Shown piece by piece: positions 1 to 7,954 of a DNA stretch of 26,857 nt; position 1 is the first letter of the stretch; the number at the start of each line of letters is the position of its first letter. A model generated the notes under the pieces. That model did no database searches, had not been told where the DNA came from, and saw only the letters and a program-made list of their open reading frames with translations. The translations under genes were made by a program, and so were the position numbers. Source of the DNA: Chloroflexota bacterium (lineage in GTDB: Bacteria > Chloroflexota > Limnocylindria > Limnocylindrales > CSP1-4). The stretch covers positions 1 to 26,857 of the forward strand of contig JACDAV010000218.1 of NCBI GenBank assembly GCA_013695255.1, in the 5' to 3' direction.

Positions 1-823
1 GGATCGGCAGCCGCTCGGCGAGGATCGGCAGGGCGACCAGCGCGGTGATCAGCCAGATCGCCACCTGGGTCAGCCCGGCCGCCCCCAGGCCAAGGATCTT
101 GCCCGCCATCAGCGGCTGCGGCGGGACTGAGCTGAGCACGATCTCGACGACCCGGTTCTCCTTCTCCTCCGTGACCGACTGGAGCAGGTAGCCGCTGGTG
201 ATGAAGATGCTCATAACGAACAGGAAGGTCAGCGCATAGGGCAGCAGCAGGCGCAGGCCGGGTCCTGGCCCGGGCTGGCCGGGGGTGCCGCCAACGCCGA
301 CATCGGTTACGGCCAGTGGCTGAACAACCCGCTCGACCACCTCGCTGGGCAGACCGGCATCGCTCAGCAACGACAGGCGCAACGTCGCTGCCAGGGCCTG
401 CTCGTGGCCGGACCAGCGCTGGAGCTCATCGATCCCCGGCGCTTGCCCGCCGGTCCGGAGGCGCTGCACCTGGGCGTCGACCAAGTACCTCGCGGGAATC
501 ACGTAGAACTCGCCCAGCCGACCGCTTTCGAGGTCCGCGGTCGCTGTCGCTCGATCGGCCACGCGCACCTCCGCCCCGGCAGGCACGACCAGCTCGATGG
601 TCGATTCATTGACCACGGTCAGGCTCGTGGTCGGCGCCGGCTCGAAGGTCGGCGTGGCCATGCTCGAGAGGGCCAGCAGGCCGGCCATCCCGATCGGCAG
701 CAGGGCCGTGGCAAAGATGAACCCGCGTCGCCGGACCGTGCGCAGGTAATCGCGCCGTGCCACCAGGGCCATCAGGCGCATGAAGGAGCGGCGGCGGTCG
801 TCGACCGGCTGGCTGGGGCTCAC
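1..823 (-). CDS. ABC-2 type exporter permease (NatB-like), partial at left edge
   Basis: This is the membrane half of an ABC-2 exporter paired with the ATPase just upstream on the same strand. About 274 residues are visible; the C-terminus lies beyond base 1. A short basic N-terminus leads to a first membrane helix near residues 34-52. A long extracytoplasmic domain (about 55-190) follows, then a second helix (about 192-214) and a third (about 243-268). Between the last two sits TEEKENRVVEIVLSS (218-232), the conserved coupling stretch of NatB/YhaP-type permeases. The GTG start overlaps the ATPase stop (GTGA), which implies translational coupling; an ATG 14 codons in is an alternative. The fold is clear but the substrate (sodium, drug or lipid) cannot be told. 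Confidence 0.85.
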   Translation of the reverse strand, partial: MSPSQPVDDRRRSFMRLMALVARRDYLRTVRRRGFIFATALLPIGMAGLLALSSMATPTFEPAPTTSLTVVNESTIELVVPAGAEVRVADRATATADLESGRLGEFYVIPARYLVDAQVQRLRTGGQAPGIDELQRWSGHEQALAATLRLSLLSDAGLPSEVVERVVQPLAVTDVGVGGTPGQPGPGPGLRLLLPYALTFLFVMSIFITSGYLLQSVTEEKENRVVEIVLSSVPPQPLMAGKILGLGAAGLTQVAIWLITALVALPILAERLPI

Positions 824-1761
824 TCGGACCGGTCCGTTTCCTGGGCGCCCGCCACGGCGCGCATGAAGATCTCCTTGAGCGTTGGTGCGGCGACCTCGAA
901 GCGAGTCACCTCGGCGCCCGTGCCGGCCAGCTCACGAAACAGCTCGCCCGGGCCCACGCCGTCGCGCAGCACGAACCGGAGGTGCCCGTCCACCATGGCA
1001 ACCTGGCTGGCCGACTTGACCGCTGCCGCATCGGCGGGGACGCCCACGCCCTCGACCTCGACCGCACCGCTGGCGAAGCCTCGTCGGATCTCGGCCAGCG
1101 TGCCGTACAGCAGCCGCCGGCCTCGATCGATCAGCAGCAGCCGATCACACAGCGCCTGCGCCTCGTTCATGTCGTGCGTGCTCATCACCACCGCGGCACC
1201 ACGGTCGCGCTGAGTCAGCACCAGCTCGCGCAGCATCTGGGCGTTGACGGGGTCCAGGCCCTGGAAGGGCTCGTCGAGGATGAGCAGATCCGGCTCGTGC
1301 AGGACCGTCGCGATGACCTGCACCTTCTGGTGCATGCCACGGCTCAGCTCGCCCGCCTTCTTGGCCAGCGAGTCGCCCAGGCCCAGATCGCGCAGCAGCT
1401 TCTCCGCTCGGCGCCGGGCGTCGCTGCCGGAGAGTCCCTTCAGCGAGCCGAAGTAGGTCAGCGTGTCGATGGCGGTGACGTCGCGGTACAGCCCGCGCTC
1501 CTCGGGCAGGTAGCCGACGCGCTGCTGCTGGGCCAATCCCGGCGTGCCGCCGAAGACCTCGATGCGCCCGCTGTCGGGTCGAATGATGTCGAGGACCATG
1601 CGCATGGTCGTGGTCTTGCCGGCGCCGTTGGGGCCAAGGAAGCCGAGCACCTCGCCTGGCCGGACCTCGAAGGACAGGTCGCGCACGACCTGCGCCCGCC
1701 CGAATTGCTTTGCGACACCCTCGACCACGACCGGCAACGCGGCCGGCTGCTGCTGCGCCAT
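820..1761 (-). CDS. ABC-2 exporter ATP-binding protein (NatA-like)
   Basis: This 313-residue cytoplasmic ATPase drives the adjacent permease. Walker A is GPNGAGKT (43-50), the signature is LSRGMHQ (139-145), Walker B is LLILDEP (159-165) and the H-loop His is 196 (STHD). The region after about 215 matches the DUF4162 C-terminal extension common in NatA-type ATPases. The ATG at 1761 is chosen because the canonical ABC fold begins right after it; the open frame continues upstream only as low-complexity antisense of the divergent gene. The 60-base gap to the divergent BtuF-like gene must hold both promoters. Function as an exporter ATPase is secure; the substrate is unknown. Confidence 0.9.
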   Translation of the reverse strand: MAQQQPAALPVVVEGVAKQFGRAQVVRDLSFEVRPGEVLGFLGPNGAGKTTTMRMVLDIIRPDSGRIEVFGGTPGLAQQQRVGYLPEERGLYRDVTAIDTLTYFGSLKGLSGSDARRRAEKLLRDLGLGDSLAKKAGELSRGMHQKVQVIATVLHEPDLLILDEPFQGLDPVNAQMLRELVLTQRDRGAAVVMSTHDMNEAQALCDRLLLIDRGRRLLYGTLAEIRRGFASGAVEVEGVGVPADAAAVKSASQVAMVDGHLRFVLRDGVGPGELFRELAGTGAEVTRFEVAAPTLKEIFMRAVAGAQETDRSE

Positions 1762-1806
1762 CGAGGGCAGTCTGGCACGCGCTCTGTATCGCGGCAGGCG
1801 CCGGGC

Positions 1807-1812
1807 TATGCT
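1807..1812 (+). promoter_or_regulatory. -10 box TATGCT of the BtuF-like operon
   Basis: TATGCT matches TATAAT at 4 of 6 positions and lies 9 bases before the ATG at 1822. There is no Shine-Dalgarno between them, so the transcript would have at most a very short leader. Inferred by eye. Confidence 0.4.
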
Positions 1813-1821
1813 GGACGACCG

Positions 1822-2754
1822 ATGCGCATCGTCTCGCTGCTTCCCTCTGCCACCGAGATCGTCTTTGCCCTTGGCCTGGGGGACGAGCTGGTCGGCCGCA
1901 CCCACGAGTGCGACTTCCCGCCCGAAGCGACGACGGTGCCGGTGATGACATCCGACGCCGGGCCGGCCGACGGCGACAGCCGCGAGATCCACGACCGAGT
2001 CGTGGACAGCGTCCATGGCGGCAGCTCGATCTACCGGCTCGATCGGGCGGCGCTGGCTGACGCGCGACCCGACCTGATCCTGACTCAGGAGCTGTGCGCC
2101 GTCTGCGCGGTGAGCTACGCCGAGGTGGGCCGGGCGGTCAGGGCGCTGCGCTCCAACGCCACCGTGGTCAGCCTCGAGCCAAACTCCATCGAGGGCATCC
2201 TCAACACGGTCTCGACGGTCGGTGCGATGGCTGAGGCGGAGGATGAGGCGGTGGGCCTGGTCGAGATACTGCGCGAGCGGCTGGCCTACATCGAGAACCG
2301 TGTGCTCGAGCGCCGGCTGGCTGGCATCGCACCGCGCCGGGTTGTCTGCCTCGAGTGGCTCGATCCGCCCTTCGCAGCCGGCCACTGGGTGCCCGAGCAG
2401 GTTCGCCGGGCGGGTGGCTGGGAGCTGCTCGGCACGTCCGGCGAGCCCTCGTCGCAGACGACCTGGGAGCAGGTCCGCGAGGTTGACCCCGAGCAGCTGC
2501 TGCTGATCCCGTGCGGCTTTGACGCCCAGCGTGCGGCGGCCGAGTGGGAGCGGGCGCAGAAGCCGTCGTGGCTGCGCGAGCTACGCGCCGTCGAGCAGGG
2601 CGAGGTCTACGCGCTCGACGGCTCGGCCTACTTCAGCCGCCCGGGGCCGCGCGTGGTCGAAGGGGTCGCGCTGCTGGCTGAGGTGCTCGACCCAGCCGGG
2701 CTCGACCTGGACGCACCACCTGATGGCTGGCTGGCGCTCGGCGTTTCAGCGTGA
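1822..2754 (+). CDS. BtuF-like cobalamin-binding protein without signal peptide
   Basis: This 310-residue protein has the periplasmic-binding fold of the BtuF/FecB class. It begins with MRIVSLLPSATEIVFALG, the typical opening of this family, followed by RTHECDFP and an ELCAVC motif near residues 92-97. The known family binds cobalamin or a related corrinoid. There is no signal peptide or lipobox, so this member is probably cytoplasmic, as many stand-alone homologues are. No BtuC/BtuD transporter genes are next to it. It heads a tight three-gene operon, and its TGA overlaps the GTG of the methyltransferase (GTGA). Corrinoid binding is from family knowledge; the physiological role is unknown. 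Confidence 0.8.
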   Translation: MRIVSLLPSATEIVFALGLGDELVGRTHECDFPPEATTVPVMTSDAGPADGDSREIHDRVVDSVHGGSSIYRLDRAALADARPDLILTQELCAVCAVSYAEVGRAVRALRSNATVVSLEPNSIEGILNTVSTVGAMAEAEDEAVGLVEILRERLAYIENRVLERRLAGIAPRRVVCLEWLDPPFAAGHWVPEQVRRAGGWELLGTSGEPSSQTTWEQVREVDPEQLLLIPCGFDAQRAAAEWERAQKPSWLRELRAVEQGEVYALDGSAYFSRPGPRVVEGVALLAEVLDPAGLDLDAPPDGWLALGVSA

Positions 2755-3638
2755 CCGAGGCTCGCCAGGCGGACGGGCCGGCGTCATTCAACTGCCTCTG
2801 GTGTGGTCGTCCGCACCAGCCGCGCGGGAGCGACGACCTGGAGATCTACGCCCGACTGTGTCCGGATTGCGTGGGCCGTGCGCAGGACAACGAGTTCCTG
2901 CGCTTCCGCCTGCGCGAGGGGCTGCGGCTGCGGGCGGAAGCATCCCGCGCCCGGCACGCGGATGACAACGCGGCCATGCGCGCCTACTACTCAGCGAGAG
3001 CCGACGAGTACGACGAGGCCTATTCGGGGCCGGGCCTGGCGCCGCTGGAGCGGGCCGTCTTCCAGGCCGATCTCGACACGGTCACGCTGTGGCTGGACCG
3101 GCTGCCCATGGGCGGCGAGATCGTCGAGCTGGCCGCCGGCACGGGCTGGTGGTCGCCGCTGCTCGCCCAGAAGGGTGAGTTGTGGCTGTACGACGTGTCA
3201 GAGGAGGTGCTCGAGCGGGCCCGTCGGCGCCTCGTTGCCCACGGCCTGCGCGCGCACATCCACCTGCGCGATGCCTGGGCCGAGCCGGATCGGGAGGTCG
3301 ACGGCCTATTCGCCGGCTTCTGGCTCAGCCACGTGCGCGGCGAGCGACTGGCCGAGTTCGGTGCCCTGGCCCGACGGTGGCTCAAGCCGGGCGGCATGTT
3401 CGCCTTCATCGATGAGGCACCGGGCCCCGACTACACGCCGATCGACGACGGACTGCAGCTGCGCCGGCTCAGCGATGGACGCCAGTTCAGCATCCCCAAG
3501 GCGTACCACTCACCCGACGAGCTCTTGGCGAGCCTGCGCGGTGCAGGCTTCAGCGAGGTCGAGGCGAGCACGACAACTCGCTACTTCGTGCACGGCCAAG
3601 CACGGGTGGCGCAAGCACAGGACGAGGAGGCGAGATGA
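2751..3638 (+). CDS. zinc-ribbon SAM-dependent methyltransferase
   Basis: This 295-residue protein has two parts. An N-terminal zinc ribbon is built from C15-x2-C18 and C37-x2-C40. A class I methyltransferase fold follows, with motif I VELAAGTGWW (125-134) and an acidic residue (D148) at the end of the second strand. The GTG start overlaps the upstream stop, and the ATGA at the end overlaps the next gene, so it is translationally coupled on both sides. The substrate is unknown. The zinc ribbon could bind nucleic acid or a protein partner. Methyltransferase activity is a firm fold-level call; anything beyond is not supported. Confidence 0.8.
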   Translation: MTEARQADGPASFNCLWCGRPHQPRGSDDLEIYARLCPDCVGRAQDNEFLRFRLREGLRLRAEASRARHADDNAAMRAYYSARADEYDEAYSGPGLAPLERAVFQADLDTVTLWLDRLPMGGEIVELAAGTGWWSPLLAQKGELWLYDVSEEVLERARRRLVAHGLRAHIHLRDAWAEPDREVDGLFAGFWLSHVRGERLAEFGALARRWLKPGGMFAFIDEAPGPDYTPIDDGLQLRRLSDGRQFSIPKAYHSPDELLASLRGAGFSEVEASTTTRYFVHGQARVAQAQDEEAR

Positions 3639-4300
3639 GCGAGCAGACGTGGGCCGCGGTGGACGAGTACCTGGGCGAGCTGTTCGGGCCAGATGACGAG
3701 CACCTGGCGGCGGCGCTGCGCGAAGGGCAGGCGGCCGGATTGCCGGCCATCTCGGTATCGGCTCCGCAGGGCCGGCTGCTCTACCTGCTGGCCCGCGCGA
3801 TCGGGGCGAGGCGAATCCTGGAGATCGGCACACTGGCCGGCTACAGCGCGATCTGGCTTGGCCGGGCCCTTCCGCCGGACGGCCGGCTGGTCACGCTCGA
3901 GCTCGACCCACACCACGCGCAGGTGGCGCGGGCCAGCCTGGAACGTGCCGGCCTGGGCGATCGCGCGGAGGTCATCGTCGGACGTGCGCTGGCCAGCCTG
4001 GCCCAGCTGGGCAGCGGCGATGCGGAGCCATTCGACCTGGTCTTCATCGACGCCGACAAGGACGGCTACCCCGACTATCTCGACTGGGCCGTGCGGCTGA
4101 GCCGGCCGGGTGCGCTGATCGTGGCCGACAACGTCGTCCGCGGCGGTGCCGTCGCGGACGAGCAGGACGAGGACCCGAGCGTGGTCGGCGTCAGGCGCTT
4201 CCTGGCCAAGGTGGCCGCCGATGATCGGCTCGAGGCAGCGGTCATGCAGGTCGTCGGAGCCAAGGGTCACGACGGGCTGGCCATCATCCGCGTCCGCTGA
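3635..4300 (+). CDS. class I O-methyltransferase (COMT/MdmC family 3)
   Basis: This 221-residue protein is the normal length for the cation-dependent O-methyltransferase family that acts on catechol-like or caffeoyl-type substrates. Motif I is EIGTLAGYSAIWLG (63-76). The metal site is in FIDADKDGYPDYLDW, with D139, and in ADNVVRGG, with D165 and N166. The ATG overlaps the previous stop (ATGA) and has a good ribosome site GAGGAGG at 3624-3630, four bases upstream. It is the last gene of the BtuF-like operon, followed by a new promoter for proC. The substrate is not deducible. Confidence 0.87.
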   Translation: MSEQTWAAVDEYLGELFGPDDEHLAAALREGQAAGLPAISVSAPQGRLLYLLARAIGARRILEIGTLAGYSAIWLGRALPPDGRLVTLELDPHHAQVARASLERAGLGDRAEVIVGRALASLAQLGSGDAEPFDLVFIDADKDGYPDYLDWAVRLSRPGALIVADNVVRGGAVADEQDEDPSVVGVRRFLAKVAADDRLEAAVMQVVGAKGHDGLAIIRVR

Positions 4301-4319
4301 TCGGCTCCGCAGCCGACCC

Positions 4320-4325
4320 TATACT
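4320..4325 (+). promoter_or_regulatory. -10 box TATACT of proC, near-leaderless start
   Basis: TATACT matches the -10 consensus at 5 of 6 positions and sits 7 bases before the proC ATG. Transcription would start at or within a base or two of the start codon. A weak -35 (CTGATC, 4297-4302) lies 17 bases upstream, across the end of the previous gene. Confidence 0.6.
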
Positions 4326-4332
4326 CGCCGCC

Positions 4333-5181
4333 ATGTCACTCAGGGACGCCACCATCGCGACCATCGGCTCCGGCGTGATGGCCGAGGCGATGATCGCCGG
4401 GCTGCTTCGCGCCGAGCAGGTCGCCCCAGCGCAGATCTACGCCAGCCACCCGCGCGCCGACCGGCGTGACGAGCTGGTCAGTAGCTACGGCATCAACGCC
4501 GTCGAGGACAACGCGGCGGCAGTCGAGCAGGCGGACGTGGTCGTGCTCGCGATCAAGCCGCAGATGCTGGTCCGCGTCGGGCGCGAGATCCAGCCGGCGC
4601 TGCGCGACGGCAAGCTGGTCATCAGCATCATTGCCGGAGCCAGCTCGCGGGCGCTGGCCAACGTGCTGCGCCATCGTCAGATTGCCCGAAGCATGCCCAA
4701 CACGCCGGCCCAGCTGGGACGTGGCATGACCGTCTGGTACGCGACGCCGCAGGTGACCGACGCGCAACGGGAGCAGGCGCGACTGCTGCTCGGCTCCCTG
4801 GGCTCTGAGATGGAGGTCGATGACGAGAAGCTGGTCGCCATGGCGACCGCCGTCTCCGGCACGGGTCCGACGTACCTGTTCCTCGTGATGGAGTCGCTGA
4901 TCGACGCCGCCGTCCACCTGGGCTTCCCGCGCCACGTCGCCCACGACCTGGTCGTCGAGACGCTCGAGGGCAGCACGCTGTTCGCCAAGTCGAGTGGCCT
5001 GCATCCGGCGCAGCTGCGTAACATGGTCACATCGCCCGGCGGCACCAGCGCGGCCGCGCTGCACGAGCTCGAGTCGGGCCGGCTGCGGACGGTGCTCTCG
5101 GAGGCGGTCTGGGCGGCCTATCGGCGGACCGAGGAGCTGGCCCGCGGCCTGGAGGCGGACACTTCCGAGGAGCCGGAGTGA
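4333..5181 (+). CDS. proC: pyrroline-5-carboxylate reductase
   Basis: This 282-residue enzyme catalyses the last step of proline synthesis, NAD(P)H-dependent reduction of pyrroline-5-carboxylate. The N-terminal Rossmann motif IGSGVMAEAM (11-20) is intact. The C-terminal dimerisation and active-site region carries SGTGPTYLF and the family hallmark SPGGTSAAALHELE. The start is fixed by the promoter immediately upstream. Its stop overlaps the GTG of a lipoprotein gene, and a proline dehydrogenase follows that, so synthesis and degradation of proline are encoded on one transcript. Length and motifs are complete. Confidence 0.95.
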   Translation: MSLRDATIATIGSGVMAEAMIAGLLRAEQVAPAQIYASHPRADRRDELVSSYGINAVEDNAAAVEQADVVVLAIKPQMLVRVGREIQPALRDGKLVISIIAGASSRALANVLRHRQIARSMPNTPAQLGRGMTVWYATPQVTDAQREQARLLLGSLGSEMEVDDEKLVAMATAVSGTGPTYLFLVMESLIDAAVHLGFPRHVAHDLVVETLEGSTLFAKSSGLHPAQLRNMVTSPGGTSAAALHELESGRLRTVLSEAVWAAYRRTEELARGLEADTSEEPE

Positions 5182-5888
5182 GGCGGCGCGGTCCGTCCGC
5201 GTCGGTGCTGCTGCTGGTCGTCGCCCTCTCGGGGGCCTGTGCCGGCGCAGGCCCTGCAGCGAGCCCGACGGCCGATCCCACCTCGGCTGCGACCGCATCG
5301 CCGACGGCCTCGCCGGAGCCCAGCCCGACCGAACAGACCCCCGAACCCGCCCCGACAGCTTCGACAGCGCCGAGTCCCAGCCCAAGCCCGGCGCGAACCG
5401 TGGCCAGTGGTGGGTCGCCATCCGGTTCGTGCGTCGAAGGCTGGCAGAGCTCGCCGGCCGGCTCTTTTGAGCACGGGGAGGGCCTCGAGCGGCTGACCCT
5501 CGAGATGGGCCTCGAATCGGAGCTGGAGATGGCCGAGCTGCGCTACTTCACCGGCCCCGACGTGTGGTGGATCATCGAGCCGCACTACCCGGTCGTGCAG
5601 CGCTGGTACGTCAAGGGGCGGCTGTCGACGGACCCTTCGTTTGCCGGCCGCTGGCTGATCGAGCAGCGCAGCGACGAGGTATGGGGCATTGCCGCCGTGG
5701 CGCCATTTGACAGCGAGGGCTTCAGCTCACCTGACTGGGTTGGCTTCTTTGGGGAGGGCCCACCGCGGGTATACGAGCAGCTGCCTGGGCAGTGGTCCGG
5801 TATTCCCTACGACTTCGTGACGGGTGAGGGTGACGGCGGCTTTCCGGGCCTGCCCGACGAGGTGGTGGGCTGCCTCGAGGGAACGTGA
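5178..5888 (+). CDS. putative lipoprotein with Pro/Ser/Thr linker, unknown function
   Basis: I do not recognise this 236-residue protein. A short basic start and hydrophobic stretch (residues 8-20) end at LSGAC, giving C21 as probable lipid-modified cysteine, though the lipobox is imperfect. Residues 24-82 are a low-complexity Pro/Ser/Thr/Ala linker. A compact domain of about 150 residues follows, rich in Trp and aromatic residues and bracketed by C85 and C232, which could form a disulfide. It is translationally coupled on both sides (GTGA overlaps) between proC and proline dehydrogenase. Its role in that operon is unknown; a surface-anchored binding domain is one possibility. Confidence 0.75.
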   Translation: MRRRGPSASVLLLVVALSGACAGAGPAASPTADPTSAATASPTASPEPSPTEQTPEPAPTASTAPSPSPSPARTVASGGSPSGSCVEGWQSSPAGSFEHGEGLERLTLEMGLESELEMAELRYFTGPDVWWIIEPHYPVVQRWYVKGRLSTDPSFAGRWLIEQRSDEVWGIAAVAPFDSEGFSSPDWVGFFGEGPPRVYEQLPGQWSGIPYDFVTGEGDGGFPGLPDEVVGCLEGT

Positions 5889-7207
5889 GCACAGGCTCTC
5901 TCGCTGGCATGCGTGCCGAGCTGCTGATCACACCCGGCTGTCGCCATGCCGCCGAATCCGAGCAGGCCGTGCGGACGGCGCTGGAAGAGGTGGGCGTCGA
6001 CGGCGGGCTGCAGCGGATCTACGTCGCCGATCTGGACCATGCCGCCGGGCTCGGCTTTCATGGCTCGCCCACCCTGCGGCTCGACGGCCAGGATGTGCTG
6101 CCTCCGCCGCCCCGAACGCCGATCAACCTGGAGTGCCGCCAATACGAGCAGCCTGACGGCTCGCTGGCCGGCGTTCTGCCCGAGGGCGCCTTGCAGGCCG
6201 AGCTCAAACGCCGCGCCGCCGAGCTCGAGCAGGCCAGCGCTGAGCGCGCGGCCCGGCCGGGCGTGGCCGAGCTGCCCGCACGAGTCTCGCGCAACCTCTT
6301 CCTGTGGGCGTCGCGGCGGCGCTGGCTGGCCAGGGTCGCGACCGGCTTCCCGCTTACCCGGCCGATGGTTCGCCGCTTCATCGCCGGCGAGCGGCTGGAG
6401 GACGCCCTCACGGTCCTCGAACGGCTGCGTGAACAGGGCCTGCGCTGGACGCTTGACGTGCTGGGCGAGTCGGTGAGCTCACCGGAAAGCGCTCAGGCCG
6501 CCGCCGACCGCTACCTCGAGGCGCTTGACGCGCTATCGGAGCGCGGCCTCGAGGCAAACGTGTCGATCAAGCTCACCCAGATGGGCCTGGGCATCGATCC
6601 GGAGCTGTGCCGGTCCAATGTGGCGAGAGTCGTCGAGCGCGCCGCTCAGCTGGGTGCCTTCGTCCGGATCGACATGGAGGACCACACCAAGTCCGACGTC
6701 ACGCTCGAGATCGCACGATCGCTGCACGGCGGCTACGACGACGTCGGCGTGGTCATCCAGTCGTACCTGCGCCGCTCGGCGGCGGACATCGAGCAGCTTA
6801 TCGGCGAGCAGATCCGAGTCCGCCTGTGCAAGGGCGCATACGACGAGCCGCCGTCGGTGGCCTTCGCACGCAAGGTCGACGTCGACGAGAGCTTTGCCCA
6901 GCTGATGGAACGGCTGATGCTGGCCGGTCGCTATCCGGGCCTCGCGACGCACGACGAGGGGCTGATCGCGCGGGCCATCCAGCTGGCCGACCAGCACGGC
7001 GTGGGCCCCGAGCAATTCGAGTTCCAGATGCTCTACGGAGTGCGCCGCGACCTGCAGGATTGGCTCGTGGAGCAGGGCTGGACGGTGCGCGTCTACGTGC
7101 CCTTTGGCGCCGAGTGGTACCCGTACTTCATGCGCCGGCTGGCCGAGCGACCAGCCAACGCGCTGTTCATGTTGCGCAGCGTGGTCCGCGAGGGCCGCGG
7201 CCGCTAG
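5885..7207 (+). CDS. proline dehydrogenase with fused N-terminal thioredoxin-like domain
   Basis: This 440-residue protein couples two domains. Residues 9-110 look like a thioredoxin-fold domain: TPGC with C19, then FHGSPTLRLDG (58-68) holding the cis-Pro-like SPT, then C84. It lacks CxxC. Residues about 132-440 are a complete monofunctional proline dehydrogenase of the Thermus/Deinococcus type, an FAD barrel oxidising proline to P5C. Its marks are SIKLTQMGLG, RIDMEDH (261-267), IQSYLRR (291-297), LCKGAYDEP (314-322), FQMLYGVR and PFGAEWYPYFMRRLAERP. The usual family length is about 300 residues, so the first 130 are extra. GTG 5885 overlaps the previous stop; ATG 5909 is an alternative start that keeps both domains. 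No P5C dehydrogenase is nearby. Confidence 0.9.
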   Translation: MSTGSLAGMRAELLITPGCRHAAESEQAVRTALEEVGVDGGLQRIYVADLDHAAGLGFHGSPTLRLDGQDVLPPPPRTPINLECRQYEQPDGSLAGVLPEGALQAELKRRAAELEQASAERAARPGVAELPARVSRNLFLWASRRRWLARVATGFPLTRPMVRRFIAGERLEDALTVLERLREQGLRWTLDVLGESVSSPESAQAAADRYLEALDALSERGLEANVSIKLTQMGLGIDPELCRSNVARVVERAAQLGAFVRIDMEDHTKSDVTLEIARSLHGGYDDVGVVIQSYLRRSAADIEQLIGEQIRVRLCKGAYDEPPSVAFARKVDVDESFAQLMERLMLAGRYPGLATHDEGLIARAIQLADQHGVGPEQFEFQMLYGVRRDLQDWLVEQGWTVRVYVPFGAEWYPYFMRRLAERPANALFMLRSVVREGRGR

Positions 7208-7284
7208 CCCTGGCCAGGCGCCAGCCGGCCACTCGACTGCGGCGCCGAACACGCGTCGCTAGCCACTTTCGAGGTAGACGTCCA

Positions 7285-7812
7285 TCAGTCGGTGGCGGTG
7301 GCGGTGGCGGTGGCGAGCCCCTTCAGCTGGTCGAGGTGCTCCTCCATGTGGCCGACGATGAAGCGCTCGACGATCGCCTCCAGGTCCATCACCCCGACCG
7401 TCTCGTGCAGCCCGGCCGCCTTCCACTCGGCGGTCGATAGCCCCGCCAGGTCGCCCGTGACCGCGGCGAGCGCCTCGCGCGTCCGGCGCGCCAGCTCGTC
7501 GACCGGCTCGTGCCGGCCCAACTCGATTGCGGCGATGCGTGCCGCGTCTCGCTTCGTGCGCCCGAAGGGCACTGGATCGCCGGCGTACTCGGCGATGACC
7601 GAGCGCAGCTGGTCGTGCCAGTAGCCGACGAACTCGGCCATGTGGGCCCACACCTGGGCCGCTTCCCAGCGCTCCTCGCCGCCCGGGTCAGGGTCGGTCA
7701 GCCCGGCCGGCAGCGGTGCCGGCGCGACCTCATCGAGGCGCCGTCTGATGTCGTCGAGCCGACCCTCGAAGTCAATGCCAGCACGAGCACCCGGGGCAAA
7801 CGTATCGCTCAT
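7285..7812 (-). CDS. DinB/MDMPI-fold metal-binding protein
   Basis: This 175-residue protein is the right length for the DinB four-helix-bundle superfamily. H57, H155 and H159 (the last two as HMEEH) form the typical three-histidine metal site. The superfamily includes thiol-dependent enzymes such as mycothiol-dependent maleylpyruvate isomerase and bacillithiol transferases, as well as many members of unknown role. It is monocistronic, convergent with proline dehydrogenase, and lies one gene away from homogentisate dioxygenase. The C-terminal tail is alternating Ala-Thr, encoded by a GGTGGC-type repeat. The fold call is good; the reaction is unknown. Confidence 0.75.
   Translation of the reverse strand: MSDTFAPGARAGIDFEGRLDDIRRRLDEVAPAPLPAGLTDPDPGGEERWEAAQVWAHMAEFVGYWHDQLRSVIAEYAGDPVPFGRTKRDAARIAAIELGRHEPVDELARRTREALAAVTGDLAGLSTAEWKAAGLHETVGVMDLEAIVERFIVGHMEEHLDQLKGLATATATATD
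7291..7314. repeat. hexanucleotide repeat GGTGGC x4
   Basis: Four perfect tandem copies of GGTGGC lie inside the 3' end of the DinB-fold gene. Read on the minus strand they encode the Ala-Thr tail. Because the unit is six bases, copy-number change would not shift the frame. Confidence 0.8.
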
Positions 7813-7818
7813 CCGTCC

Positions 7819-7824
7819 ACGATA
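7819..7824 (-). promoter_or_regulatory. -10 box TATCGT of the DinB-fold gene
   Basis: On the minus strand, TATCGT (4 of 6 to consensus) is followed by exactly six bases and then the ATG at 7812. No ribosome site fits between, so a leaderless transcript is likely. Confidence 0.45.
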
Positions 7825-7954
7825 GCGCTTCGGGCGGTGCCCAGATAAGTGGCCGATAAGCCAGCGACCACACCATCTCCGGATGTGGCGGCGCCGGCTG
7901 CGCCTGAGCGGCCAGATTGCTACCGAGCAGAGCGTGATCGCTGCTGCGAGCGCG

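Noticed and set aside
982..1821. Upstream extension of the BtuF-like gene
   Set aside because: This part is the antisense of the ATPase; the family start MRIVSLLPSATE is at 1822, next to a -10 box.
1762..2385. N-terminal extension of 208 residues for the ABC ATPase
   Set aside because: It lies opposite the BtuF-like gene, has no homology-like content, and the ABC fold starts right after ATG 1761.
7210..7224. Small hairpin CTGGC-CAGGC-GCCAG after the proline dehydrogenase stop
   Set aside because: The stem is only five pairs with no T-run; in sequence this GC-rich it is expected by chance, so I did not call a terminator.
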